Positions 44,403 to 57,166 are shown, counted from the stretch's first letter. The stretch: DNA of 64,000 nt from an uncultured Nocardioides sp. (GCF_947488025.1 NZ_CANKYS010000001.1:496001-560000), one strand, 5' to 3'. Notes: generated from the letters alone by a model not told the origin. Program-made: numbers and translations.

Positions 44403-45796
44403 CCACCGACGCACAGCCGCGCAGGAGCGGCGAGTGGCTGGAGTCCTGGGACCCCGAGAACGAGGAGACGTGGGACGAGCGCCTGGCGTGGCGGACCCTG
44501 TGGCTCACCACGTTCGCCCTGTTCCTCGCCTTCGTCGCGTGGTTCCTGCCAAGCGCACTCATCCCCAAGCTCAACCCGCTGGGCTACAGCTTCAGCACCA
44601 CCCAGCTCTACTGGATGGCCGCCATGCCGGGCCTCTCTGCGGGCCTGTTCCGGCTCCTGTGGATGGTCCTGCCCCCGATCATGGGCACCCGGAAGATGGT
44701 GGCCCTCACCTCCCTGCTGCTGGTCTTCTCGACCCTCGGGTGGGGCGTACGCGTCCAGGAACCCACCGCGCCCTACTGGGAGCTGATGGTGCTCGCCTTC
44801 CTGGCGGGCATCGGCGGAGGCGCGTTCTCTGGCTTCATGCCGAGCACCTCCTACTTCTTCCCGAAGCGGAAGCAGGGAACGGCGCTCGGGCTCCAGGCCG
44901 GGCTCGGCAACTTCGGCGTCTCCGCAGTCCAGCTGCTCACGCCCTACCTCATCGGCTTCTCGTGGCTGGCGTTCTTCGGGTCGAACCAGACGATCTCGAT
45001 GCCCGGCAAGGCACCCCAGGACGTCTGGTACCAGAACGCCGCCTTCATCTGGATCCCGCTCATGGTCCTTGCCGCCATCCTCGCCTGGACGATGCTCAAG
45101 TCCGTGCCGATCAAGGCCAACATCCGCCAGCAGTTCGACATCTTCGGCAACGTCGACACCTGGCTCATGACGCTGCTGTACATCATGACCTTCGGGACCT
45201 TCTCCGGACTGGCGGCCCAGTTCGGCCTGCTGATGGCAGACCTCTACGGCATCAGCAACCCCGACATCGTCCAGGGGACAGGTGCCGCGGCGACCGTCCT
45301 GGTCGAGGGCTACGACGTCCCCGACGTGGTGAAGTTCGTCTTCCTCGGTCCGCTGGTCGGCGCCGGCGCCCGTGTGCTGTTCGCCCCGTTGACCGATCGC
45401 ACAGGGGGCGCGATCTGGACCCTGGTGTCCGGTGTCGGACTGATCATCTCGATCGCCTTCACCATCCCGGCTCTGACCCCGGACGCCACCTCGGCTGCGA
45501 CGCTGGAAGCCGGGTTCGACCAGTTCCTGTGGGGCATGCTCGCGATCTTCCTCTTCGCCGGCATCGGCAACGCATCGACGTTCAAGCAGATGCCGATGAT
45601 CTTCGAGAAGCGGCAGGCAGGCGGCGTCATCGGCTGGACCGCGGCGATCGCTGCTTTCGGCCCGTTCTTCTTCGGGATCGGCGTCACGACCCTCGGCCCG
45701 ACGACCTTCTACGCCATCGGGATCGCGTGGGCCGTCATGTGCGTGGCCATCACCTGGGTCCGCTACGCCCGGAAGGGAGCACCGAAACCCGGGTGA
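44399..45796 (+). CDS. NarK-type nitrate/nitrite transporter (second of two)
   Basis: This 465-residue member of the same family is clearly different in sequence from its neighbour. It starts with a hydrophilic, Trp/Glu-rich N-terminus (SWDPENEETWDERLAWRTLWLTTFALFLAF) and has the nitrate signatures LAGIGGGAFSGFMPSTSYFFPKRKQGTALGLQAGLGNFGVS and FAGIGNASTFKQMPMIF. In Paracoccus, paired NarK1/NarK2 proteins act as nitrate/proton symporter and nitrate/nitrite antiporter; assigning which is which here needs an alignment. Confidence 0.95.
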   Translation: MTTDAQPRRSGEWLESWDPENEETWDERLAWRTLWLTTFALFLAFVAWFLPSALIPKLNPLGYSFSTTQLYWMAAMPGLSAGLFRLLWMVLPPIMGTRKMVALTSLLLVFSTLGWGVRVQEPTAPYWELMVLAFLAGIGGGAFSGFMPSTSYFFPKRKQGTALGLQAGLGNFGVSAVQLLTPYLIGFSWLAFFGSNQTISMPGKAPQDVWYQNAAFIWIPLMVLAAILAWTMLKSVPIKANIRQQFDIFGNVDTWLMTLLYIMTFGTFSGLAAQFGLLMADLYGISNPDIVQGTGAAATVLVEGYDVPDVVKFVFLGPLVGAGARVLFAPLTDRTGGAIWTLVSGVGLIISIAFTIPALTPDATSAATLEAGFDQFLWGMLAIFLFAGIGNASTFKQMPMIFEKRQAGGVIGWTAAIAAFGPFFFGIGVTTLGPTTFYAIGIAWAVMCVAITWVRYARKGAPKPG

Positions 45797-45809
45797 CGCG
45801 CACAGGCCG

Positions 45810-46310
45810 TCAGTCCGGGAAAGCCTCGGTGTACATCGCCTCGAGCTCGGGGTCGGTCTCCGCGGTGAAGCCGCACAGGGTCACCCGGTCGCCGTCGGCG
45901 CTGACGAGGTAGGTCTGGCCCTCCTGGAAGTCGACGGCCATCAGGAGGTCGTCGAGGCTCCTGCTGGGCGCCTCGACGGTGACCGTCGACGCGTCCCCGC
46001 CGGCGTACCACTGCTCCACCTCGAGGGTGGCGGTCCCGTCCTCGACCGAGGTGACGGTGCCCTCGAAGGCGGTGTCGAAGGTGGACAGCACCTCCGCGGA
46101 CGGCATCGCGCACTTGCCCGCCGTCGACCCGTCGGCGACGAGGGCAAGGGTCTCGCTGGAGCTCGTCGCGGACGGGCTCTCGCTGGTGGACGGCTCAGTG
46201 GTGGCCGCGGTGTCGTCCTCGGACCCGCAAGCGGAGAGGACGAGGACGAGGGTCGCCGCGAGGGCGGGGAGCAGGCGGACGGTGCGGAATCGGTCATCGT
46301 GTCGGCTCAT
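45810..46310 (-). CDS. predicted lipoprotein of unknown function
   Basis: This is a 166-residue protein. A signal peptide with lipobox LVLSAC ends at the lipidated Cys, followed by a Thr/Ser/Glu-rich linker (about 30-60) and a compact beta-rich domain (FEGTVTSVEDGTATLEVEQWYAGG; VDFQEGQTYLVSADGDRVTLCGF). The domain recalls tissue-inhibitor-like OB folds seen in actinobacterial lipoproteins, but I do not recognise the family. ATG 46310 is preferred because AAGGG sits 9 nt upstream. It converges on the nitrate transporters. Confidence 0.8.
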   Translation of the reverse strand: MSRHDDRFRTVRLLPALAATLVLVLSACGSEDDTAATTEPSTSESPSATSSSETLALVADGSTAGKCAMPSAEVLSTFDTAFEGTVTSVEDGTATLEVEQWYAGGDASTVTVEAPSRSLDDLLMAVDFQEGQTYLVSADGDRVTLCGFTAETDPELEAMYTEAFPD

Positions 46311-46395
46311 GGCAGGCATCCCTTCGTCAGGCGTGAGGAGCGGCCTCGCTCCTGTGCAGGTGGGACGGGACGCGCGTCGAGCGGGTTCCCGTGGA

Positions 46396-47238
46396 TCATC
46401 GACCGTCGTCCTCGTCCTCCTCCTCGACGCGGCGCTTGATGCGTCCGAGGCCGGGGATCTTGCCGAGGATCTCGTTGAGCTCCCGGGAGACGTCGAGCAG
46501 GTCGTGCAGGTCGGGGGCCACCGACCCCAGGGTCGCCAGGACGGGCAGGATGTCGCGCTCGAACTGCTCGGTCACCGCGGGGAGATGGTCCACGAGGGTC
46601 ACCAGCGCGGCCACCTCGTCGGGGTGCGTGGTGTCGGCGAGCGTCTGCAGCGTCGGCTGGAGCTTGGTCAGGGACGGCTCCAACGCGTCGAGCAGCCCGC
46701 CGGCCCGGCCCGCCTGCACGGCAGCGCCGTCGACCACGGCATCCACCCGCTCGATCTCCGCCGCCGCGGCGTCGACCACGGTGCCCACCCTGGCCACCTC
46801 GGTGGTCGCTGCGTCCACGACCCCGCCCACACGCCCGACCTCGGCGGTCGCTGCGTCCACGACCGTGCCCACCCTGGCCACCTCGACGGTCGCTGCGTCC
46901 ACGACCCCGCCCACACGCCCGACCTCGGCGGTCGCGGCGTCCACGACCGTGCCCACCTTCGCCACCTCCGACGTTGCCGCGTCCACGACCGTGCCCACCC
47001 GGGCCACCTCGGCGGTCGCTGCATCGACGACCGTCCCCACGCGCCCTACCTCGGCGGTCGCTGCATCGGCGACCACCTCGACGCGGTCGACGATGGCGGA
47101 CGCCCGGGCGAGGAGGACCTCGGCCTGGTCGAGCAGCGCCAGCATGCGCGGCACCGCACCGAGGAGCGCCTCGACCTGCTCGCTCCCCCGCTCGAGGGCT
47201 GACATCACGTCACGGGGTCCGGGCACGGGCAGGCGCAT
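46396..47238 (-). CDS. protein with nine 14-residue repeats (apolipoprotein-like amphipathic helix)
   Basis: This is a 280-residue protein with no signal peptide. Residues 53-178 consist of nine consecutive 14-residue units of consensus VGTVVDAATAEVAR. The units form long amphipathic helices of two heptads. The N-terminus (SALERGSEQVEALLGAVPRMLALLDQAEVLL) and C-terminus (VTLVDHLPAVTEQFERDILPVL; LHDLLDVSRELNEILGKIPGLGRIKRRVEEEDED) are also helical, ending in an acidic tail. The pattern recalls apolipoprotein or phasin-like surface-binding proteins. Function unknown. AGGA precedes the ATG by 7 nt. Confidence 0.8.
   Translation of the reverse strand: MRLPVPGPRDVMSALERGSEQVEALLGAVPRMLALLDQAEVLLARASAIVDRVEVVADAATAEVGRVGTVVDAATAEVARVGTVVDAATSEVAKVGTVVDAATAEVGRVGGVVDAATVEVARVGTVVDAATAEVGRVGGVVDAATTEVARVGTVVDAAAAEIERVDAVVDGAAVQAGRAGGLLDALEPSLTKLQPTLQTLADTTHPDEVAALVTLVDHLPAVTEQFERDILPVLATLGSVAPDLHDLLDVSRELNEILGKIPGLGRIKRRVEEEDEDDGR
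46705..47082 (-). repeat. nine tandem 42 bp coding repeats
   Basis: These encode the 14-residue units of the neighbouring protein. Units alternate between VGT and VGG starts over part of the array, giving an 84 bp higher-order repeat that is nearly identical at DNA level. This implies recent duplication or conversion. Confidence 0.85.
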
Positions 47239-47429
47239 GCGCCATTCCTACCAGCGGCTCCCCGAGGCAGCCCTTGCGGCGGGCGCGGTGGCTCCCCGCG
47301 AGGGGTACGCCACCGAGCCCGCCAACGCACGTGCGGCGGTAGTGGCCGTCGAAGCCGCGTTCCGGGGACCACATCCGCAGCACGTGCGGTGCCCCGGACC
47401 TCCGCCGTCGACCTTGGTCGGAAAATGAG

Positions 47430-47462
47430 AGCAGGACCGCCGCCGGAGCGGAGGCCCTGCTC
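47430..47462 (-). terminator. intrinsic terminator of the collagen-like gene
   Basis: On the minus strand AGCAGG pairs with CCTGCT and the inner arms pair with one mismatch around a TCCG loop. The stem is followed by TCTCATTTTCC, the clearest T-rich tail seen in the window. The rest of the 247 nt gap to the repeat gene shows nothing I can assign. Confidence 0.75.
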
Positions 47463-47485
47463 ATGGTGCGGGTACGTCGAACTGG

Positions 47486-51061
<3,576 letters not shown>

Positions 51062-51087
51062 TCAGGTCAGGCTCGTGCAGCCGCCGC

Positions 51088-52617
51088 TCAGGGCAGCTTC
51101 ACCAGGCGTACGCCGCTCGAGACCTGTGCCACCGCCGTCTTGAAGATGTCGGCGAGCTCGCTCCCCTGAGCCGCGCAGAAGTAGTAGTCCTTGTCGGTGT
51201 TCTCCTCGACGCGAGATGCGGTCGTCGTGCACGGGCTGGCCTCGCTCGGGACACCCGAGTCGGCTGGCGACGCTGCTTCCGCCAGCGCGTCACGGGTCCA
51301 CGTGCCTGTCGAGGAGCCGTCGGAGCAGTTGGCCGATGTGGCCTCGCCGAACCCGATCGTGATGACCAGGACGTCCTGCTCCTTCGCGTTCTCCGCCACG
51401 TCCACGAGCTTCTGGCACCCGTTCTGCCCCTTGGACCAGCCTGCGTTCTGCCGCCCGGAAGCGACGTCGCCGGAGTCGCTGAGACTGGTCGAGCCGCCCT
51501 CGAAGACCTCGAACGGGCGACCGTCGGTCTCGAAGACGATCACCTTGCGCACCGTCCCAGGCCGCGCCGGCATCCCCGCGAGATTGTTCTCCGACGAGTA
51601 GAGCAGCTTGCGCGCTGCCCCTTTCATTGCCGACGCCAGGTGCGTGCCGTAGTAGGGGTCCGACGACCCGTTGCCCGGATCTCCCCATGCACCCTTGGCA
51701 CACGTCAGACCGCGCACGACGGGATCCCCGGTGTTGGTGCGCTTGCCCGAGCCGGTCCCCGAGACGTAGTTGTTGCTGAAGTTGGTGGCCACCCAGACCC
51801 CGGCCTTCATGCCGTCCTCGATCTCACCGGTGGTGACGCGACGCGGCGGCGGGCCGGGCTTGGTGGGGCAACCGGTGTTGGGGACGGACTTGTTGATGGT
51901 GCCGAGGGCGACGTAGTGCATGGTCGGGTCCATCGTCAGCAGCGTGTCCTTGATGGCGTCCATCATCGTGTTGCGGTTGTCGTTGGACATGCTGGGCGTT
52001 CGGTCCGCCATGAACACCACGTCCAGAGGATTGGGCGAGTCCTGCCCGCACGACCCCTTGCAGGCGGCCGACGCCACGGATCCGGTCGACCCCTCGCTCT
52101 TGCCGAAGACGTTGGCGAAGCCGAAGGGCACGTCCTTCTCGGCCACCACCTCGACGGTGTTGCAGGTGGTCGTGAGGCTCGGCGCGCACGGGATCTTGCA
52201 GATCTTGGTGTTGCACCGCAGGTCCGGATACTTGGACGTCGTGAAGGGCGCCGTCCCGGGGTTGCACGTGCTGGGGATCTGGTCGACACGCACGCTCGCG
52301 GAGGCCCCGGTCGAGGCGACCACGCACCACAGCCGGATGCGCGGGTTCTGCTCGGTGAAGTCGATGCGCAGGTCGGGGTCGTTGGTCAGCGCCATCTCGC
52401 GGGCGGCGTCCATCGCGGCGTCGCCGCTGGCCGGCATGGTGAAGGCGCCGGCGTGGGCCGCCGCGTCGACGGCGTCGTGCAGCTTCTGACGTTCCATCGC
52501 GAGCATCGCGATGTCGATGCCGATCGCCGCCACCCCGAAGATGACGACGGAGAGGATGACCGTCATCAGGGCGACGGCCCCGTCCTCGTCGCGGCGCCGC
52601 GACCAGGGGCGGCGCAT
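51088..52617 (-). CDS. TadG-like pilus assembly protein with VWA domain
   Basis: This 509-residue protein has an N-terminal membrane helix after a basic start ([48 protein letters not shown]), the TadG pattern. Residues about 185-500 form a VWA-like domain ([20 protein letters not shown], a variant MIDAS with D-x-T-x-S). A Cys-rich insertion ([18 protein letters not shown]) lies at about 130-160, so the exported part is likely disulfide-bonded. ATG 52617 and GTG 52620 are both possible; each overlaps the TadE stop. No other tad genes are in the window. Confidence 0.85.
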   Translation of the reverse strand: MRRPWSRRRDEDGAVALMTVILSVVIFGVAAIGIDIAMLAMERQKLHDAVDAAAHAGAFTMPASGDAAMDAAREMALTNDPDLRIDFTEQNPRIRLWCVVASTGASASVRVDQIPSTCNPGTAPFTTSKYPDLRCNTKICKIPCAPSLTTTCNTVEVVAEKDVPFGFANVFGKSEGSTGSVASAACKGSCGQDSPNPLDVVFMADRTPSMSNDNRNTMMDAIKDTLLTMDPTMHYVALGTINKSVPNTGCPTKPGPPPRRVTTGEIEDGMKAGVWVATNFSNNYVSGTGSGKRTNTGDPVVRGLTCAKGAWGDPGNGSSDPYYGTHLASAMKGAARKLLYSSENNLAGMPARPGTVRKVIVFETDGRPFEVFEGGSTSLSDSGDVASGRQNAGWSKGQNGCQKLVDVAENAKEQDVLVITIGFGEATSANCSDGSSTGTWTRDALAEAASPADSGVPSEASPCTTTASRVEENTDKDYYFCAAQGSELADIFKTAVAQVSSGVRLVKLP

Positions 52618-53042
52618 CACTCGATCCTCATGCGGTTGGTCTTCGCGAGGTGGAAGTCCCCGCCGCCGCCCACGAGGTCGCCGATGGGCGTGATCCAGTC
52701 GTGGGTGAAGTCGACGGTGACCTCGGCGACGCCGCCGCTCTCCTGACCCGCGTCCCAGCTGGTGCACGTCGTGCTGTCCTGCTTCTTGCACGCGACGGTG
52801 ATCGTGAACGTGCCCCCGAGGTCCGACATCCCGCGGGTCACCGCGGACCGGATCTCCGACTCGGTGGCCCCCAGGCTCGCCTCCCGCACGCCTTCGCGGG
52901 CCGCGTTGTTGACGATCGCGTAGCGGTTGATGGCGAACCCGAAGTCGATGATCCCGAAGAGGACGACGAGCAGGACCGGCACGACGAGTGCGAACTCCAC
53001 CGCCGCCGCACCGCGATCCCCGCGTGGGCGTGTTCTGGGCAT
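52617..53042 (-). CDS. TadE-family pilus assembly protein
   Basis: This 141-residue protein has the TadE signature: short basic start, then GAAAVEFALVVPVLLVVLFGIIDFGFAINRYAIVNNAAREGVREAS with the conserved Glu in AAVEFA. The remainder is an exported beta-rich domain with two Cys (ACKKQDSTTCTSW). TadE and TadG are pseudopilin-like minor components of Flp/Tad pili. GGAGG lies 9 nt before the ATG. It is the first gene of the pair; the 200 nt upstream gap holds a small GC hairpin at 53191-53209 and a 12 bp palindrome at 53226-53237. Confidence 0.92.
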   Translation of the reverse strand: MPRTRPRGDRGAAAVEFALVVPVLLVVLFGIIDFGFAINRYAIVNNAAREGVREASLGATESEIRSAVTRGMSDLGGTFTITVACKKQDSTTCTSWDAGQESGGVAEVTVDFTHDWITPIGDLVGGGGDFHLAKTNRMRIE

Positions 53043-53190
53043 GACTATTTCCTCCCGCAGGTGCGACGCGGGAGAAGGCTCCCGCCGCCGCGAAGGTTGT
53101 GACGGTGATCCGGCACGGATGACGGATCACCGGTCCCGCCCGCACCCCCCAGCGCAGGCAAGACAAGGGCAACCTAACCGGAGGGGGGCA

Positions 53191-53237
53191 CGCTCCACCC
53201 CCCGGAGCGGGATTTGTTTGCCGAGCGGTCTAGACCG
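53191..53237 (-). terminator. weak hairpins downstream of the ATP-grasp gene
   Basis: CGGTCTAGACCG (53226-53237) is a perfect palindrome and CGCTCC/GGAGCG (53191-53196 with 53204-53209) a 6 bp stem. They follow the stop of the ATP-grasp gene and may end its transcript. Confidence 0.35.
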
Positions 53238-53242
53238 GGCGG

Positions 53243-54109
53243 TCAGGCGCGAGCGGCGAGCCGGGCAGCGACGAGGTCGGCGAACGGCTCGGCGTTGGCC
53301 GGCGACACGTCCAGGTAGAGCCCCGGCTCGATCAGCTCGAGCTCGCTGACGACCCAGTCGCCGTCCCAGCGCAGCAGGTCGACGCGGAGGTAGTCCAACG
53401 GTCGGTCGAAGCGCCCGGCCATCGCGTCGTACGCCGTCATCACCAGGTCGCCCACGTCGCCGGTCGCGACGGCGCGCACCTGGCCACCGAACTCCTCGTT
53501 GACCCGTACGTCGCCCTCCCCCGGCAGCTTGTCGAAGCGCTGCCCGAGCCTGCCGTCGAGGACGTAGCCCGACGACTCCCCGTGGGTGCGGATCGACTCG
53601 ACGAGCGGCTGCACGACCCAGGGCCCGTCGACCTCGGGGTAGTCGGGGTGGCTGCGGACCGGACGGCCCAGGCGCGGGTCGTCGGGATCGGTGACCACGA
53701 GGAGTCCTGCTCCGCCGGCACCCACGCGAGGCTTGACGACAGCCGTGCCGAAGTGGCGTACGCCGTCGGCCAGCTCGTCGCGGTCGTCGGCGAGAAGCGT
53801 CGGCACGACCGGCAGGTCGCCGAGCTCGGTGAGGTAGCGCTTGTCGTGGTTCCAGGCGAAGACGTCGGCGCCGTTGAGCAGGCGGGCCTGGTCGAGCGAC
53901 GCCGTCCACGCGAGGAACTCGGCGTGCCGGGTGACGTAGTCCCACGTGGAGCGTACGGCGACGAGGTCGGCGTCCGACCAGTCGACGGACGGGTCGTCCC
54001 AGCGGGCCCAGGCGAAGTCGATGCCACGGTCGCGGAGCACGGCGTCGAGGGCGCCCGCGCCGGGCTCCCCCTGCGGCAGGTCACCGCTGGTGGCGAGCAG
54101 GACCGTCAT
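53243..54109 (-). CDS. ATP-grasp domain protein (RimK/glutathione synthetase-like)
   Basis: This 288-residue protein has the ATP-grasp layout. The N-terminal segment (LLATSGDLPQGEPGAGALDAVLRDRGIDFAWARWDDPSVDW) is followed by AVRSTWDYVTR and a Lys/Gly-rich ATP-binding loop (VVKPRVGAGGAG). The C-terminal metal-binding residues are in DLLRWDGDWVVSELELIEPGLYLD. Such enzymes ligate a carboxylate to an amine, and members of this subgroup are annotated without known substrates. It overlaps the methyltransferase gene by 4 nt, so both may act on one peptide or small molecule. Confidence 0.87.
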   Translation of the reverse strand: MTVLLATSGDLPQGEPGAGALDAVLRDRGIDFAWARWDDPSVDWSDADLVAVRSTWDYVTRHAEFLAWTASLDQARLLNGADVFAWNHDKRYLTELGDLPVVPTLLADDRDELADGVRHFGTAVVKPRVGAGGAGLLVVTDPDDPRLGRPVRSHPDYPEVDGPWVVQPLVESIRTHGESSGYVLDGRLGQRFDKLPGEGDVRVNEEFGGQVRAVATGDVGDLVMTAYDAMAGRFDRPLDYLRVDLLRWDGDWVVSELELIEPGLYLDVSPANAEPFADLVAARLAARA

Positions 54110-54963
54110 GACTCGTCGGGGTCACCCGAGTCGTCGGGCAGCTCGGAGGCGCCGTAGAGCTCGTGCGCGACGTTGTCGCGGTTGGTGCCCTCGCGGTTGT
54201 CGCCCTTCTCGATGATCACGAGGTTGTGGTAGCAGTGCACGGCGCGGACCCACTGGTCGGTGTAGGTGGGCTCGTAGTCCTCGAGGAGGAACTCCTCGTG
54301 GTTGAGGCCGTCGACGAGGTCCTTGACGAGGTCCATCGACGTGCCGGGCGCCCGGGGGTCGAGCTGGCCCCCCCACGCCGGCCAGTAGGAGGTCTGGGTG
54401 TCCTCGATGCAGTAGATGGCGCCGTCGGGAAGCAGCGGGAACAGGATCCGGAAGGACTCGCGCACGTGGGCCGGGATGTGGCTGCCGTCGTCGATGACCA
54501 CCAGCGGCGCGCCCTGCTCGTCGATGATCCGCTGCAGGACCTCGGGGTCGGTCTGGTCGCCGAGGTAGGTGTGGATGTGGCCCCGCGTGAGCCACGTCTT
54601 GTCCTCGATGTCGAGCCCGACGATGCGGGCCTTGGGGAAGAACCAGCGCCACATCTTCATCGAGGCCCCGCTCTTGCGGCGCTTCTTGTAGCCGCCGATC
54701 CCGAGCTCGAGGAGCGTGAAGGACTCGCCGCGCAGGTGCTGCAGGTGGCGCTCGTAGTGGGGGGTGTACTTGTGGACGCCCCACTTGTCGGTGCGGAACT
54801 CGATGGCCAGCTCGGTCAGGTTGCTGGCCAGCAACCGACGACGGCGCTCGGCCTTCGGGTCGAGCGGCTCGGGCTCGGCCGGCGCGGGCGACGCCTGCAT
54901 CCTGCCGGCCTTCTTGGCAGCCTTCTTGACGGCCTGGCCGGCTCGTCGAGCAGTGGTGCGCAC
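54106..54963 (-). CDS. SAM-dependent methyltransferase (MycE/macrocin-type)
   Basis: This 285-residue class I methyltransferase has a basic N-terminal tail (TTARRAGQAVKKAAKKAGR) and then the fold: AIEFRTDKWGVHKYTPHYERHLQHL, LLELGIGGYKKRRKSG as the SAM-binding motif I, IVGLDIEDK as motif II and VVIDDGSHIPAHV as motif III. The TDK...KYTPHYE block is typical of the sugar O-methyltransferases MycE/DmtA. A cell-envelope or natural-product sugar may be the substrate; no sugar pathway genes are present. The basic tail is unusual. Confidence 0.87.
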   Translation of the reverse strand: MRTTARRAGQAVKKAAKKAGRMQASPAPAEPEPLDPKAERRRRLLASNLTELAIEFRTDKWGVHKYTPHYERHLQHLRGESFTLLELGIGGYKKRRKSGASMKMWRWFFPKARIVGLDIEDKTWLTRGHIHTYLGDQTDPEVLQRIIDEQGAPLVVIDDGSHIPAHVRESFRILFPLLPDGAIYCIEDTQTSYWPAWGGQLDPRAPGTSMDLVKDLVDGLNHEEFLLEDYEPTYTDQWVRAVHCYHNLVIIEKGDNREGTNRDNVAHELYGASELPDDSGDPDES

Positions 54964-54969
54964 CCGGGA

Positions 54970-54975
54970 ACCCTA
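54970..54975 (-). promoter_or_regulatory. possible -10 element (TAGGGT) for the methyltransferase
   Basis: TAGGGT, 6 nt, then GTG 54963. It overlaps the stop codon (TAG) of the preceding SGNH gene, so co-transcription is an alternative. Confidence 0.35.
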
Positions 54976-55812
54976 GCCTGACCCACCCACCCCGGGTGCG
55001 TGGTGCCCGAACGGCACGTCGGCCACGACACCGAGGGCCGCGAGCACCGAGGGGAGCATCGCCTTCGCGGTCCGCTTGTAGCCGTGGGCGCTCGGGTGGA
55101 AGCGGTCGAGGCTGAACATCTCGTCCGGGTTGGTGATGAAGAACGGCCCCACCACGTGGGCCAGCGACACCACCCTCGCGCCCTGCTCGAGGGCGGCCGC
55201 CCGCTGGGCGTCCGCGAGCTGCCGGGAGGCCCGCGACCCGAGCGCCCGGAGGGGTTGCGGCACCGGTCGCAGCGCCCCGAGGTCCGGGCAGGTGCCGACG
55301 ACGACCTCGGCCCCACGGGCCCGCAGGTCGGCGACCGCCTCCGCCAGGTGGCGTACGGACTCCGCGACCGGCACCCGGTGGGTGACGTCGTTGCCGCCGA
55401 CGACGATGACGGCCACGTCCGGGCGGTAGCCCGGAGGAAGCGAGGCGAGCTGCGCGCCGAGCATGCTGCTCTCGGAGCCCACCAGGGCGGCGGTCCGCAA
55501 CCGCACCGACCTTCCGGCGTCGGCGGCGATGCCGCGCGCCAGCCGGCTGCCCAGGGTGTGCTTCGCCTTCTCCGCGCCGAGCCCCGCCGCGATCGAGTCG
55601 CCGAGCACCAGCAGGTCGACCGGCTCGCCGTACTTCCGCTTGTAGTGCCGGTCGGCGTCCGGGGCCTGCTCGCCGAGCGGCTTGCCGATCGCCCGCCGGG
55701 CCTGCGCGGCCTGCCGCTGCAGCAGCTCCCGGGCGCCGTACGCCGTTCCTCCCGCGACGCCGCCGAGGACGGCCAGCGCAACGCCGGCCCGGGTCAGGTG
55801 TGTGCTCCCCAC
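54973..55812 (-). CDS. SGNH/GDSL-type hydrolase with membrane anchor
   Basis: This protein of about 279 residues has an N-terminal hydrophobic helix (RAGVALAVLGGVAGGTAYG) and an exported SGNH domain. Block I is LLVLGDSIAAGLGA with the nucleophile Ser, block III is VVGGNDVTHR, and block V is DRFHPSAHGY with the catalytic Asp and His. Substrates of this group include acyl or acetyl esters of cell-envelope glycans and lipids. GTG 55812 and GTG 55878 are both plausible; no clear ribosome binding site separates them. It lies upstream of the methyltransferase and divergent from the DUF2157 gene. Confidence 0.85.
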   Translation of the reverse strand: MGSTHLTRAGVALAVLGGVAGGTAYGARELLQRQAAQARRAIGKPLGEQAPDADRHYKRKYGEPVDLLVLGDSIAAGLGAEKAKHTLGSRLARGIAADAGRSVRLRTAALVGSESSMLGAQLASLPPGYRPDVAVIVVGGNDVTHRVPVAESVRHLAEAVADLRARGAEVVVGTCPDLGALRPVPQPLRALGSRASRQLADAQRAAALEQGARVVSLAHVVGPFFITNPDEMFSLDRFHPSAHGYKRTAKAMLPSVLAALGVVADVPFGHHAPGVGGSG

Positions 55813-55936
55813 GGCACATGTGAACCAGACCGACCTGAACGTCCGCGCAACCGCGGGCGTCCCGAGACCCAACGGCACCCCACAGATGGGTCGATGTACT
55901 CAGGACAGTCCCGCCACGGCGCGGGAGGGTGGAGGC

Positions 55937-57166
55937 ATGACCGACACCTCGTCATCGTCACCGGCCGTCGTCACCCGCCCGGTCGCGCCGCAGCAGCTCG
56001 CCTGGCTGCGCACCGAGCTCGCCGACTGGACCTCGCAGGGGATCATCAGCGAGGAGCAGGCGACCCGCATCTCGTCGCGCTACCGCTCCGAGCACCACGC
56101 GCGCATCAGCGTGGGCCGGGTCCTGCTCTACCTGGGCGCCGGCTTCGTCGGCGTCGGACTGATCTGGCTGGTCGCCGCCAACCTCGACGAGCTCTCCCCC
56201 ATCGCTCGCTTCGTGACCGTCGCGACCCTCTGGCTCGCCTTCCTGGTGGGCGGCGAGGTGCTGGCCGCCCGGCGCGCCTCCCCGCCGCTCGTCGGCGCCG
56301 CACGCCTCCTCGCCTCCCTCGGCGCCGGTGCGGTCCTGTTCCAGGCGGCCCAGTCGCTGCAGGTTCCCGCCTACGAGCCTCGCCTCGTCGGCCTCTGGTC
56401 GGCCGGGACCCTGCTCCACGGCTACCTGACCCGGTCGCACATGCCCTTCTTCGTCGGCCTGGTGACCGGCGTGGTGTGGTGGTTCTGGCAGCCGCTGTGG
56501 GACGCACCCAACGGCCTCACCGTGGTCCTCCTCCTCGGCGCCGGCACCGTCCTGGCCTCGAGCCTGGCCGTGCTGCACGACGGGTGGATCGACTCCTACG
56601 CCTGGGCCTGGCGCACGGTGGGCGGCGGGATGGCGCTGCTGGCGCTCTTCGCCGCCGCGATCCCCGACATCGGCTCGGACGGCGTCGAGTGGACGACCTG
56701 GCTGGTGGTCGCGCTCGTCGCCGCCGGCGTCGCGGCGGTGGCCGCGGTGCTCACCCGTCCGGGCCTGCGCGTGCTCGAGCCCCTCGGTGCCATCGTCGTG
56801 CTCGTCGTGGCCACCCTGATCGCGCTCTGGACCACGGGGACCGACACGTCCTCGGTGGACGCCGCCGACTGGGGTCATGCGGCGGTCTCGGTCATCGCCT
56901 ACGTCGTCCTCGCCGTCGGGCTGGTCGCACTCGGCACCGTCCGCGACCACCCGCCCCTGATCTGGATGGCGATGGCGGGGCTGGTGGTCTTCACGACCTT
57001 CCAGAGCTTCGCGGTGTTCGCGCCGATCGTCACCGGTGCCTGGCTGTTCGTGGTGCTGGGCACCGTCTTCCTGGCGACCGGCTTCCTGTTCGACCGGGCC
57101 CGCCGACAGCTGGCCCACGCCCTCGACAACGACTCCTCCGCCGGAGCCGAAGGAGCAGCCCGATGA
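55937..57166 (+). CDS. DUF2157 membrane protein
   Basis: This 409-residue protein begins with a cytoplasmic DUF2157 segment (LRTELADWTSQGIISEEQATRISSRYRSEH), followed by about ten to eleven membrane helices (VGRVLLYLGAGFVGVGLIWLVAAN and similar). The family is common beside GDYXXLXY proteins and is suspected to be a membrane sensor or transporter, without proof. GGGAGG lies 8 nt before the ATG. The stop overlaps the next ATG by 4 nt. Confidence 0.88.
   Translation: MTDTSSSSPAVVTRPVAPQQLAWLRTELADWTSQGIISEEQATRISSRYRSEHHARISVGRVLLYLGAGFVGVGLIWLVAANLDELSPIARFVTVATLWLAFLVGGEVLAARRASPPLVGAARLLASLGAGAVLFQAAQSLQVPAYEPRLVGLWSAGTLLHGYLTRSHMPFFVGLVTGVVWWFWQPLWDAPNGLTVVLLLGAGTVLASSLAVLHDGWIDSYAWAWRTVGGGMALLALFAAAIPDIGSDGVEWTTWLVVALVAAGVAAVAAVLTRPGLRVLEPLGAIVVLVVATLIALWTTGTDTSSVDAADWGHAAVSVIAYVVLAVGLVALGTVRDHPPLIWMAMAGLVVFTTFQSFAVFAPIVTGAWLFVVLGTVFLATGFLFDRARRQLAHALDNDSSAGAEGAAR

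Noticed and set aside
46705..47082. Regular repeats considered as a CRISPR array
   Set aside because: Repeats are contiguous 42 bp coding units without spacers and keep the reading frame; no cas genes are nearby.
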